From the NCBI RefSeq assembly GCF_905220365.1, contig NC_061136.1:7853702-7917701 (forward strand): a stretch of 64,000 bases of DNA, written 5' to 3'. Positions 40,766-51,348 of the stretch are shown here, in pieces. Made by a program: the position numbers and the translations under genes. Position 1 is the first letter of the stretch, and every line of letters starts with the position of its first letter. This DNA comes from Vanessa cardui (Eukaryota > Arthropoda > Insecta > Lepidoptera > Nymphalidae). Below the pieces are notes generated by a model. That model was not told where the DNA came from and searched no databases. It saw only the letters and a list, made by a program, of their open reading frames with translations.

Positions 40766-41049
40766 AAAAATAATTGCATTTAACTAACATTAGTTTGCAT
40801 TTTAAATCTTGAAAAAGGTGAACTACTGAGTTTCATACCGGATAGATATAAAATCTACATTCCGAAACAGTGATAGCTTAACTTCATATATATTTCAAAA
40901 GACGATTCAAAAAAGCTGACTTTTTTCTCTTTTCAAAAATCTATTCGTGAAATCTTTAAAAAAACTATTTAAAAAAAAGCTTTCATTTGTTATCTTTAGA
41001 ATAAAGTTAACGTCCAGCAATTTAAGCTGAAACTTGATGGTATTAAGTA

Positions 41050-41265
41050 TGGTCCATAAATGTCCTAACGTTGGACTAAGGTCCCATACCCTCTTGAGAA
41101 GGCTCGAAGCTAATTCTTATAAAGTAGTTGTTTACATAATATGTGACAGAATTTCATATGAAACAAGCAGCTTATTGACGACGCAAGACAAGAGTGTTAG
41201 GTAAACTATAAAAATAAATTAAGCGCAGGTAAAATCAAAGGTTCAAACCGAACAAAATTATACAA
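41050..41265 (-). mobile_element. Decayed SINE family B copy
   Basis: In order: GGACTAAGGTCCCATACC, GTGACAGAATTTCATATGAA, AAATTAAGCGCAGG and AGGTTCAAACCG. These correspond to the body and B box of the SINE, with many changes. Confidence 0.55.
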
Positions 41266-43659
41266 TAATATTGTAAACATATTATGCGTTTATATAAATT
41301 ATTATTGTAGTTAAAAACTTAATTTTTGAATGAAGTAATTTATTTATATTGTCATTTGATTAAAATATATTTAAGGAAACATTAGTTTTTTAGTGAAATA
41401 AATATAAGTCAACGCTTTTAATTAGTGCAACATTATTTATTTCTAAATAATAGTTCATTAATGAGAATGGCACATAGAAATATAAAATATAATAGCTATG
41501 ATTATTTTAATGAGTGACAATTTGGTTGGAAATAAAACGTGAAGTTAAACTGAATAGTGGATTAAAATCCGCGATAGCACCAATAAGTTTTAATGTATTT
41601 AAATATAAGTCTTTGAATGAAATTATCCTTATGACAACTGTGTTGGGTAATATTTTGCAACATGTGTATCCACCAATACTGACTCGAGCACTGCGATATT
41701 ATGAATAACTCCAATACAAGCAAAGTTTGGTCAGAAATGGGGTATTTATAAGCTTCTGCTTACATTTTAATACGTATTATAAAATGAAATTATTAGTTAA
41801 GTAAGTATTTGAATAATGCAAAAGGATTTCTATTTATAAACCTGCATATCCTACATTAAGTGAATAAAGAAAATGTGCATTTCGAGATAACAATATAGCG
41901 TCCTTCCGATTCCATTGTGGAATGAAAGAGGCCAATAAAACTGTATTCAGCGACGGTTGTTCAGCAGAGCATCGAGTGATCTGCATTTTACACTCAACGC
42001 CGTGAACGGCTTGCACTTTATTTCTTTACACTGCACCTTATACACCCATCAGACGCGCTTTCACATTGTTTATTCACTAGATCCGATATACGATCGCCCT
42101 TTGAAATATTTACTATGTTATACTTTGTTTTACGTTATCCGTTTAGCGTCGTAATGAATATGTTTAGTGTTCTTACACGTTATAAAATCGAACTTAAGTA
42201 TTTATGCTAGCTTTTATTTTTGTATTTAACTGCTTACGTTGAAATTTTATAGATTTAAGACGAATTACCGTCAGATTTGAATAGCTAATAACTCTAAACT
42301 AATAATGCATAAACTATTATAATGGTTGTGACGACGGATAGATCATATTATCTGTACAATGTAAATGTTTGTCGTACAGTCTTTGTTTTCCTTGTGACGT
42401 CATCGTACCAGTGTAAGCGTATTTGCATAGTTGTTACGAATTAGCCTTGTTTAAGTTTTAAATTAGAGTAGCCTGAAAACGCATTTAAGTAGTTTGTTTA
42501 TTCGTGTATAATTTATAAGTAGTTTGGGAAATATTACTTCGAGTTTATCTAAATTTAAAATATATTAGCTAAAATATAAAAAAAAAACGAAATAATTATT
42601 ATCTCATATGTCAACTTAATATACTCACAAATTAGAAATCTGAAATCAGAGACAGCCTGTCTTTTAAAATTAATGAAATAGTTTCTGAAAGTCCAACCGA
42701 ATCCGAGCAAAATGCAAATGAAAAATAATTCATACATCAGCGTCTAGTGACATTATACGAATTGTTTGCAAACATGTCCAGTGGATTCCGCTGTGGTCAA
42801 GGAAAATTTGGCGTCAGTTTAACGCTAACGTGTGGTGACCACCTAATAACGTCGTATTGCCAACAGACGTCGACGACTCGATCTTCGATATGGACTAAGG
42901 CCTCATCTCCTCGTGACAAATAATACCGATTTAACTTTCTAGCAGTTATATTAATAATTGCCCGATTTAATAAAAATAAAGTGAATAAAAAATTGGAACT
43001 TTTTTTTTCAAAGTCAATGTTTTAAAAAGATTCAGTGACAATCGAGGGGATATCAGTTAGTATATCGAATTGGGAGGCTTAAAAAAGCAATAACTCTGCA
43101 GATGAGTTCGGATTAAGCGAAGCGTTATCAAGCTCAGTTAATCCTGTCTTCAATATTATGGAATAAATTTTCGCTCTTAACGTACTTTTACAATTTCACG
43201 CAGGTTTAATGTTCTGGAAAAAAATGTTACTGTGTTTTCACAGAAATTTAAGTATTTGTCCTTTCCATTCGGTACTTCAGAGAGGTTCACTTGTAGTCAA
43301 ACGCTTTACAGAAATTATTTTTGCTAGCACTGAATTTTGCTTAAAATATAAAATCATTGCAATTTTAAAACAAAATAAAATATTATATTCGATATTAAAC
43401 ACTATAAAATAACAAATATTGTTATTTAGCCGACGGATTTTTTTACCATTGTTTCACACACAGTGTGTGGTTTTATTTTAAACAAAAGATCAATACTGTA
43501 TACACCTTTTTTTTTAAAAAAAACAATTCATTACTACTACACCTCTAAGTCTGTAATTACAATGTAATGTTTATTTTATCTTGAATAAATCGTGTCGTTT
43601 TGTACAATATAACAGAAGTTAACAAATCAAAACAATGCATCGTTTTAAAATCTATAGAA

Positions 43660-43750
43660 ATGCAAATAAAAACGCTCTAGAGTTAGAATTTAATGATTTT
43701 GAGCGAAAGCTATGACGGTGTGTTTGCGAACAAGAGCCCCTGAAATTAGA
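43660..43750 (+). repeat. Paralogous segment F, copy 1
   Basis: ATGCAAATAAAAACGC, TTAGAATTTAATGATTTTGA and CTATGACGGTGTGTTTGCGA align with 54,552-54,645. A short piece at 36,340-36,362 (GTTTGCTCACAAGAGCCC) may be a third copy. Confidence 0.45.
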
Positions 43751-44439
43751 TTCAAGAAAACTGTTTTTCGTCGAGGACAATAGTAAAAACTGTTTATAAT
43801 GATTTAGTATCTAATAAATTTTGAACTTAAGTACTAAAAAACTCGAAACATTAAGAAATAAATTTACTGAACGGTTTTTTGTGTCAATGTTTTTAAAATA
43901 TACATAAAACAGAGTGCACAAAAACGTTATAAAATTTTGTAGTTCGCCTAAAAATGTTTTGAAATACTGCGATCCTCTAATAATTCTTGTAATTTTCTGA
44001 TTTCGATGAAAAATATTTCAATTCATTTCGTAACATGTTACGTTTTATAAAACATAAATAAGTATAACAGTTTCATTTAGATATGTTCGAATTAAATAAA
44101 AAATATATATAAGTTAAAAAGGATTTTTTAACTACTATAAAAATAAAATTCGATGTTTAATATATGTATATATAATTTTTACACAAAAACCGTTTAAACG
44201 TTTTTTTTTCTGATATTAACAGAAAAAAAATAATGTATTTACATTATAATATATTAAAATGATTCGATTTTACATAATTAAAGCAATCAATAAATAATAT
44301 ACCTCATATTTATTTAAATGATTTTATAGATAATCAGTAATAGTGGAGTTAGAATCGGTTGATTTCTGTAGGCACGATATAGACGTAATTGTACATACAT
44401 AGTTGTCATTGTACAAATGTATTAATTTAACACATTGAG

Positions 44440-44553
44440 TAACTATTAAATTTGTTGCCCGTTCTTTTCGGTGTTGAAACTTAATATAACTTGTAAATTG
44501 ACGATTAAAAAGTGCTCTTAAAGCCCATTTCAATAAAGTATATTTTTGATTTC
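44440..44553 (+). repeat. Repeat family D, diverged plus-strand copy
   Basis: TTGCCCGTTCTTTTCGGTGT, AAATTGACGATTAAAAAGTG and TTCAATAAAGTATATTTTTG follow the family order. Confidence 0.65.
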
Positions 44554-44599
44554 ACATAAAATATGTACCCTTAAGAATTGATTAATTTATTAAAGGCGA

Positions 44600-44740
44600 T
44601 GATCCCGCTAGTATCGAATAGTTTGTATATAATTTACAATGTTTTAGTGCCACTCACGTACAGATAATGTAGATAACTGTCACTTTACTCTACGTGACCT
44701 GCGTGTGGAGTTCAATTTATGTATCGTGTAATTACAATAA
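44600..44740 (+). repeat. Second homologous block of paralogous segment F
   Basis: CAGATAATGTAGATAACTGT, CTACGTGACCTGCGTGTGG and AATTTATGTATCGTGTAATT align with 54,822-54,895 in the same order. Confidence 0.45.
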
Positions 44741-44894
44741 TAGATGTTTATAGTATGAACATTCTATACTCTTGTATAATTATCTATGGACGAATATGAA
44801 ACAAAGTTCGAATATTTTTCAGATCAATATTGTTTTATCATATATCTAATGTAGTTTAGTATTAGATTTTTTCATAAATAACAAGTGGACTAAC

Positions 44895-45186
44895 TTTTTT
44901 TATGGTATAGGTTGGCGGACGAGCATATTGGCCACCTGATGGTAAGTGGTCACCATCACCCATAGACAATGACGCTGTAAGAAATATTAACAATTCCTTA
45001 CATCGTCAATGAATCACCAACCTTGGGAACTAAGATGTTATGTCCCTTGTGCCTTTAGTTACACTGGCTCACTCACCCTTCAAACCGGAACACAACAATA
45101 CTAAGTACTGTTATTTGGAAGTAGAATAACTGGTGAGTTGTTGTACCTACCTAGACGGGCTTGCACAAAGCCCTACCACCAAGTGA
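44895..45186 (-). mobile_element. Repeat family A, best copy (non-autonomous LINE-end element)
   Basis: About 290 bp. It starts with a T-run and TATGGTATAGGTTGGCGGAC and ends GCACAAAGCCCTACCACC. The T-run side corresponds to a minus-strand poly-A tail. Its terminal 70 bp resemble the 3' terminus of the Jockey-superfamily LINE at 47,840. No protein is encoded. I recognise it as a repeat abundant in nymphalid butterflies; its formal class is unknown to me. Confidence 0.75.
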
Positions 45187-47599
45187 GTAACTTAGTAAAA
45201 TATGATAAAAAATTGTGGTATTCAATCGTAACCGTAGAATCCTTTTTGGGCTAAATATTCTTAAATTATCGCTAATGAGTTTAAAGTCGGTAAGGTAATA
45301 AAAAATCTACTGAATTATAACGAGATAAATTTTCGTCTGTAGGTTGGGAGAAAGATAGTTACGGCAGGTATTTAATTATTATGAAATTCCTTGAATTTTA
45401 ACCCAGTTAGGATATTATAAATATGTATTACAGCAGAGTACTGTTTGAATATAAATATTTCTGCATAAAATATAAAAAATATTTTAATGGCGTAAAAGCT
45501 TTGGTTTCACAGCTGGATAATACTGTTGGATTATGTTTTAAATCCTTTGTCTCGTTGGTCTAGTACTTAGTTTATATGACTGTGGTTCATGGTGTCACAA
45601 GTTGGAAGCCTATGTAGGGTTCCATGAACATGTTAAATAGTAGTATATAAAATGCACAATCGCTATGCAGATACTTTTGGATATTGGAGTTATATCTCCT
45701 GGGATGATACACAAGTTTATAAACATGTTTTTGAGATTGTCAGCGGTAAATATCGCTGGGTACTACTAACTATTCATCGTATACCATGATGCTTTACTGT
45801 AGGTTGGTTGACATGCGGCACAATTTCATCCAACACATGACTGGCACATGAAAAGGTCATTACAATGCTATGTGTTTCAATAATTGCGAGAAATGACGTC
45901 ATTTATTTTCTTAAAACATCAAATCGATAATATATTCTTTGTTTTCATACAGTTATGCAGCGCATTGTGAAATAGTTTCCGAACTGCAGATCATTATTTT
46001 TGCTCCAAATGCAGGATAAACATGCCTCTCTATCAATTGAATATGTATTTTCTCTTACAAGCTTTGAATATGTGCGCTTCCTTTTAGTTTTACTCAGTTT
46101 TGTTTTAAGCTAAAATTGTTTCTATTGGAAATTCAAGTTTGCTGCAACATTGTTTATTTATTTGATGACTATTGTTAAGCGTTTGAGGAAGCGTTTAACA
46201 ATAGTCATGAAATACGTAAACAGCATTAGTATAGCAGGCTTGAAATCAACATGTGATCTGGTGACATAGATTTGATTTCTTCAATGTTTTTAATTTAATT
46301 ACATTTATTAATATTCAAAAATAACCAAATGACATTTATATCAATGTCTCTTAGGAATTAAAATCGCGTTTCAAGATATTTATTAATTTGTTTTATACCT
46401 AAATATATACATACTTATTGAAAAACATTTTCTAAGACACGACTAGGTACGATTAAAGCTTTCGGCCTAAATTAAAAGGGAAAATTAAAAAAAAAAGTCA
46501 ATATAATATTGACTCAAAAATGAACTTTGCATAATTATCGAACTCGTCTCGTCTTAAGTGTAAATTGTACTTGAAACTTATTCAGATCGCGAGAGTAAAT
46601 TTTTAAAAGAAAGAAAATTTAGGCAGCCTGATAAATAAACATAAAACCTGAAAAAAACATTGGGTCGCTTATGAAGGCTAATTTTTAATTGTTGATAAAA
46701 ATTGTGTTAGCCAAGGATTAATAACGATAGTAAAATTTTAATTAAACGCTTCTAAGCTTGCTAAGTTTACATTAGTAAGTCTATCAAACATTTCGACTTC
46801 AATTATTGCTATCAAAATTTCAAAAGCGATTTCTTTTTATAATAATTATCAATGATTGGCACTTTCTTGTAGTGCAACATATATAGTGACATTGGTCTTA
46901 ATAAAATGCGAGCAAGAAAGACAGCGCACTGACTCCAGATATACTGAAACGTTTGAAAATAAGCCAGTTGGAAAAGAAAGACATAAAAGAAAGTATAAAT
47001 ATGAATATTTCGATGTCACATTCTGTCGCAGGAAGGAGACAATGTACTATTTTTAGGAGAAACATAGATATAAAATTTTAAATTTTGTATGCTATATTTA
47101 TTATCTAACAAAAAAAAACATGATAAATTATTGGTCTCACTGGAGCTGTATAAATGTGTATTAGTGCTTTATTCTACAGAGGGCCTTTTTGTCGTTTTTC
47201 AAACATCTTGTATCATATTAATAGATTTTAATTATACTGCTTCCGTCTGTTCTGAAGTTACATTAAAGTATTGGTTCCAAACCTATATAGTAAATTGCAA
47301 ATAAATCTAAATTAAGCAAAAAAGTACGTTGTAATAAAATTTATCCACAGTATTATTTTATTATTTTGCTTTTCAAGATTACTTAGTATTTATTTCGCAA
47401 CGAAATCGCTTGTGAAATTCCGAATTATTATTTAAAAAGAAATAAAAGAGTAAAGACTCTCTTCGGGATGTTTTTAACAGAGTAGGAATACCTACTCACT
47501 GTTGCGTCGCAATATATTTACAACAATATCATGTGTATTCACATTTCACAGTAACATTGATCACTTTGATAAAATCAGCGATAATATCATTGTATATGC
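45187..47599. other. Non-coding AT-rich stretch
   Basis: Contains the long hairpin at 46,130-46,246. ORFs at 46,856-47,056 and 47,089-47,304 are unrecognised. Confidence 0.5.
46130..46246. other. Long imperfect hairpin (117 nt)
   Basis: The core arms at 46,165-46,181 and 46,192-46,208 pair over 17 positions with one G-U and a 10-nt loop. Pairing continues outward, with a few mismatches, wobbles and a small bulge, to about 46,130 and 46,246. It could be a miRNA precursor-like fold or a palindromic mobile-element remnant. No known miRNA sequence was recognised. Confidence 0.6.
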
Positions 47600-47839
47600 A
47601 CTAGAAGTAAGGATAAGCTTATAACGCCAAGATTCCGACTCCGCAAAGTCAATAAATCTTTCTTGAGGCAGTATTTGTATAATAAAATTCCGCACACATT
47701 TTTAACTTTGCCGTCTCGTAAATTCAAATCGTTTATAAAAAATACATTGTTAAGAAAAGGCGATTTTTCAATACAAGATTTTGTAGATGACAAAAAGGCG
47801 TGGAATTAATACCTGTTGACTTCCAGGCAGGAAATATTA
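47600..47839 (+). pseudogene. C-terminal remnant of a second LINE family (family J)
   Basis: A plus-strand frame reads CTRSKDKLITPRFRLRKVNK at its start, then FYNKIP-like YNKIPHTFLTLPSRKFKSF, and ends FSIQDFVDDKKAWN with a stop at about 47,808. This pattern (TRxKDKL, KIP, KFK...IKxxLLRKG, DDKKAW) is typical of the C-terminus of insect Jockey-group reverse transcriptases. The upstream frame is broken. The 3' end abuts the T-run of the minus-strand LINE, so the two elements are nested or adjacent insertions. Confidence 0.65.
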
Positions 47840-47903
47840 ATTTTTTTTTTTTTTTTATGGTATAGGTGGCAAACGAGCAGGAGGCTCACCTGATGGAAAG
47901 TGA

Positions 47904-48598
47904 CTACCACCGCCCATGGACATCTGCAACACCAGGGAGCTTGCAGGTGCGTTGCCGGCCTTTGAGAAAGGAGTAGGCTCTTTTCTTGAAGGTTCCCATG
48001 TCGTATCGGTTCGGAAAAACCGCCGGCGAAAGCTGGTTCCACAGAGTGGTTGTGCGAGGCAGAAAATGTCTAAGAAATTGCGCTGTTGTGGATTTTCGGA
48101 CATCAAGATGGTGCGGGTGAAACTTAGAATTTTGACGAGATGTCCGAAGGTGAAATTCAGCAGCCGGGATTAATCCGAACAATTCCTCGGAACATTCCCC
48201 GTGAAAAATTCGGTAGAAGATGCAGAGTGATCCAACATCTCTACGCAAAGCCAAAGGATCAAGGAGATCGGAAAGGGCTTGATCGTCGATAACTCGAGCC
48301 GCTCTACGTTGGATGCGGTCAAATGGAAGGAGCTGGTACTGGGGAGCACCCGCCCAGAGGTGAGAGTAGTACACCATGTGAGGCCGAATTTGCGCCTTGT
48401 AAAGTTTTAGGCGATGGGCCGACGTGAAATACTGTCTCGCCTTGCTGAGCACACCGAGCTTCTTTGAAGCCAATTTGGCTTTGCCTTCCAATTGACCGCG
48501 GAACTGAACGAGGCTCGAAATATCAACGCCAAGTATTCCGATACTACCTGTAGCGGCTATCGGGATGTTCTCAAATCGTGGAGATACGACAAATGGTG
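47904..48598 (-). pseudogene. Thumb and C-terminal region of Jockey-superfamily LINE ORF2
   Basis: This continues the reverse transcriptase above in a shifted frame. It starts around SIGILGVDISS, continues through KLASKKLGVLSKARQYF and RPHMVYYSHLWAGAP, and ends MGTFKKRAYSFLKGRQ...GVADVHGRW followed by a stop at 47,904. This tail is a recurrent signature in lepidopteran repeats. After the stop comes a short 3' UTR with a CTTTCCATCAGGTGAGCC-type terminus and the poly-A tail. Fixing the single frameshift would join it to the palm domain. No internal stop is seen in this part. Confidence 0.85.
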
Positions 48599-49062
48599 TT
48601 TTTTTTAGCGGTTAACGCGCAAACTTGCGTCTTTTTGGGGTTGAAATGGACTAAATTTAGCCGGCCCCAGTTCGAGACTTCGTTTAACGAAGACTCGATT
48701 ACAGACACAAGTTTGTTCCGGTTTTCTTCGACGTTTTCCCGAGAAATATTAGCGCGGCCGGTGTATAAGGTGTCAACGGTACTGTCGTCTGCATAGCAAT
48801 GAATGTTCCCGATTTGCAACAAATCATTGATATGCAGAAGAAACAGAGTAGGTGATAGAACGCAGCCTTGTGGAACACCAGCATTGACGAATTTTAAGTC
48901 AGAGCATGCACCGTCAACAACGACCTTGATGCTCCGATCTGCCAAAAAGCTGGTAATCCAATTGCATAATTTCCCTGGAAGCCCATAGGAAGGAAGCTTC
49001 GAAAGAAGCGCTTTGTGCCATACACGATCGACGGCCTTCGCTATGTCCAAGCTGGCTGCTAA
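48598..49062 (-). pseudogene. Reverse transcriptase palm of Jockey-superfamily LINE (partial)
   Basis: This is the catalytic half of the LINE reverse transcriptase. Motif A reads SLDIAKAVDRVWHKALL, with Val where Phe or Tyr is usual. Motif B is AGVPQGCVLSPTLF and the catalytic motif C is CYADDST. The region encoding the upstream fingers motifs has been deleted. The frame is lost in a run of eight A (plus-strand T at 48,599-48,606), where an extra base sends it into a stop; the following frame continues the same protein. Confidence 0.85.
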
Positions 49063-49134
49063 TATATATATATAATAGGTGTTTGTCTCACGAGACGCCG
49101 ATGCGTTAGCCCAGTCTTGGTAGCGTTCTCATTT

Positions 49135-50235
49135 TCAGCGTGAAGCCGTCTTACAGAGGCGACCAAACCAGGGCTGGGACTTGCCACCAATGGGCACCGC
49201 AGAATATGGAATGAAAAGTTCCATACCCTGAAGCACCACATCGGTGACAGAGTCAGCAACAACACTCGGATCATCCATCGAGAAACAAACTCGCCCCCAT
49301 GGGTAAGATGCAAAGAAGGACCGCATCCCATCCCAATCTGCTGACTTGTAGTGCCACACGCGACGACAGCCCGCGAAACGAGGTCGTGAGTATCGTGTAA
49401 CTGGCACTGTACTTCGGACGAGACAGTGGTCCGACGAGCCCAGAGGGGGATCGACGATAATCTTATAGCCGTCCGGATGCAAAGTCAGCAGAAGGTCCAA
49501 CAGGGAAGGTGTATGATCCTCCACGTCCGGTATTCGCGTTGGCGAGGTGACCAGTTGTGTCAAATCATAAGCCAAAGCGAAGTCGAGAACAGATCTACCC
49601 GCATGATCAGTGGTGCGTGATCCAAGCCACTCTGTATGATGAGCATTGAAATCGCCCAGAATAATGATCTCTGCGGATAGAGTCTGCTGCAGTACGGAAT
49701 CTGTAGCCAATTGGACGTGCTCAACCAGTCGGTCGGTTTCGGCATTACCGCTATGGGACCTATAAAGGCACGCGTAGATTCGCGGATGGTCGTCGCAGTA
49801 TACGCGCAGCCAGATAATTGATAGGTCCTGCCCTTCAAGGCTGCCGAGGCGTCGAGAGCAGATATCATCTCTGACGTAAACGCACACCCCAGCTCGCGGC
49901 ACAAAAGTATGCTCCAATTTGTACCCGGGGTAAGAGAGAAAAGACGTATCGGCAGGAGAAGATATCTGGGTCTCGGTAAGAAAGAGCAAGGCCGGCTTCG
50001 CCGTCTCAAGGTGAAAGTGAACGGCATTCAAGTTGGAGTTGAGTCCCCTTATGTTGCAGAAGTCCACAGCGAGTGTGGTAGGGGTTGCCTTATGATGCCT
50101 GCTCCGCTTGCCCTGAACAGTGGCGAGCGCAAAATTGACCCCCCCCCCCCCCCCCAGAATTCGGAGGGCAGCCTGGGCATCCCTGCTCAGGCGGTGTACG
50201 TCCTGAGCATGGATGCCCAGAGAGGGATTCTCCAT
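49135..50235 (-). pseudogene. AP endonuclease domain of Jockey-superfamily LINE ORF2
   Basis: The open frame encodes 366 residues with the exonuclease-endonuclease-phosphatase fold used by LINEs to nick target DNA. Visible active-site motifs are FCNIRGLN (Asn61), FLTETQ (Glu88), LGDFNAHH (Asp195, Asn197) and GSSDHCLV (Asp269, His270). All the expected catalytic residues are present. A run of 17 C at 50,139-50,155 (plus strand) encodes a Gly tract near residue 30 and is a likely slippage site. After the endonuclease the frame stops at residue 366 (KTASR) just before the internal deletion, so the protein is cut off from its reverse transcriptase. The start at MENPSLG is the first ATG of the frame and may not be the native start. 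Confidence 0.85.
50139..50155. repeat. C17 homopolymer inside the LINE endonuclease frame
   Basis: Seventeen C on the plus strand, giving the Gly run near residue 30 of the minus-strand ORF. Assembly or replication slippage would change the frame here. Confidence 0.85.
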
Positions 50236-50542
50236 CGCAGTCGCTGATGGTACCCTCCTGGGGTAATGTCACCAAATTCTGCACAACCATGTTTTGGGGG
50301 GAGAGGGATCGGGCCTCCGGAACTCTCACTTACCGGACGAAACGCGGTAGCATAGCTACCACTTCACGCCGATTTTAAGTGAGAGAGTGGTACTTCCCCG
50401 GGCGTGCCGGCCCATTCGACTGCAACCGAGAGGTATGCAGTGTGGCACTACCACTTGCAAAATTTAAATAATTAATTAATTTAAATAATTGTATTAACTA
50501 ACAAGACTATATTTTTTTAAATTTTGAAAAATAGTAACTACT

Positions 50543-50668
50543 GCGTTTCTTGCCGGTTCTTCTCGGTAGAATCTACTTTCCGAACCGGTGGTAGCTTCAC
50601 TTAATTGTTAAATGACGATTCAAAAGTGCTTGTCTGCGCACTTGAATAAAGTTTATTTAGATTTTTGA
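50543..50668 (+). repeat. Repeat family D, plus-strand copy
   Basis: Nearly identical to 9,086-9,216 over most of its length. It begins 80 bp beyond the 5' end of the minus-strand LINE. Confidence 0.75.
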
Positions 50669-50723
50669 TTTTTTTTTTATTCTGTATTCTAGGTCTATGG
50701 AATAGTACTTTCGTGTTGTATTC

Positions 50724-50800
50724 AATCAAACGTAAAGCTACCACCGATTTCGAAATTAAATCCCAAAGAGAAGAACCAACAAGACGTTTAGTAGTTTACT
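50724..50800 (-). repeat. Repeat family D, minus-strand fragment
   Basis: GTAAAGCTACCACCGATTTC and AGAGAAGAACCAACAAGACG are the reverse complement of the family D start. It faces the copy at 50,543-50,668. The ORF at 50,665-50,868 is not a gene. Confidence 0.6.
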
Positions 50801-51137
50801 TAATTAGATCGTTCACAGGTATTTGGGTTGCATATTCTCAACCTTTAACCAGAAGATTCTTGACATGACGCAACTAGTCGTACGTGCCTTAATATAACAA
50901 GTCTTTAGGATACTTTTACATAATAGCTACGAGGAACAAGCATCGCTAGAATGTTCAAGTATTTATGCCTAGCTGCGACAATGCATCCTTCTTGGAATCA
51001 CGTGTTCGAAACTATAACATAATTAAAAATATTGGAATTAATTTGCACTTGTAAGTATATTACTTAAAATAATCTTAATTATTTTTCTTTCCATTAATAG
51101 TACGACTGGGTTTCTTTTCACAAAAATGGCTCCTTTA

Positions 51138-51348
51138 AAAAGAACCACTTTGTGGAACCAGCTTTCGCCGGCGGTTTTTCCGAACCGATACGACATGGGA
51201 ACCTTCAAGAAAAGAGCGTACTCCTTTCTTAAAGGCCAGCAACGCACCTGCAAGCCCCCTGGCGTTGCAGATGTCCATGGGCGGTGGTAGTCACTTTCCA
51301 TCAGATGAGCCTCCTGCTCGTTTGCCACCTATGTCATAAAAAAAATAA
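51138..51348 (+). mobile_element. 3' end of the same Jockey-superfamily LINE (5'-truncated copy)
   Basis: Plus-strand frame RTTLWNQLSPAVFPNRYDMG continues to GVADVHGRW and a stop near 51,290, then the family 3' UTR and a short A-run. This is the usual product of incomplete reverse transcription. It faces the larger copy at 47,840-50,462 and matches its 3' end almost base for base. Confidence 0.88.

Larger units (their letters stand above)
38941..43659. other. Non-coding AT-rich stretch
   Basis: Contains the decayed SINE near 41.1 kb and the family J scrap. GGACTAAGGCCTCATCTCC at 42,893 is another SINE-body scrap. No gene seen. Confidence 0.5.
47840..50462 (-). mobile_element. Defective Jockey-superfamily LINE, internally deleted
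   Basis: The element lies on the minus strand. Its poly-A tail appears as a run of T near 47,840-47,857, and its GC-rich 5' leader ends near 50,462. It encodes an apurinic/apyrimidinic-type endonuclease (50,235-49,135), the second half of a reverse transcriptase (from about 49,056), and a C-terminal region ending GVADVHGRW. The fingers part of the reverse transcriptase, between the endonuclease and the LDIAKA motif A, is missing. No separate gag-like ORF1 is seen. The family is very common in Lepidoptera; assignment within the Jockey/Daphne/CR1 group is uncertain. No convincing target-site duplication was found. Confidence 0.85.

Noticed and set aside
49909..50247. 112-codon plus-strand ORF
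   Set aside because: It is antisense to the endonuclease domain of the minus-strand LINE.
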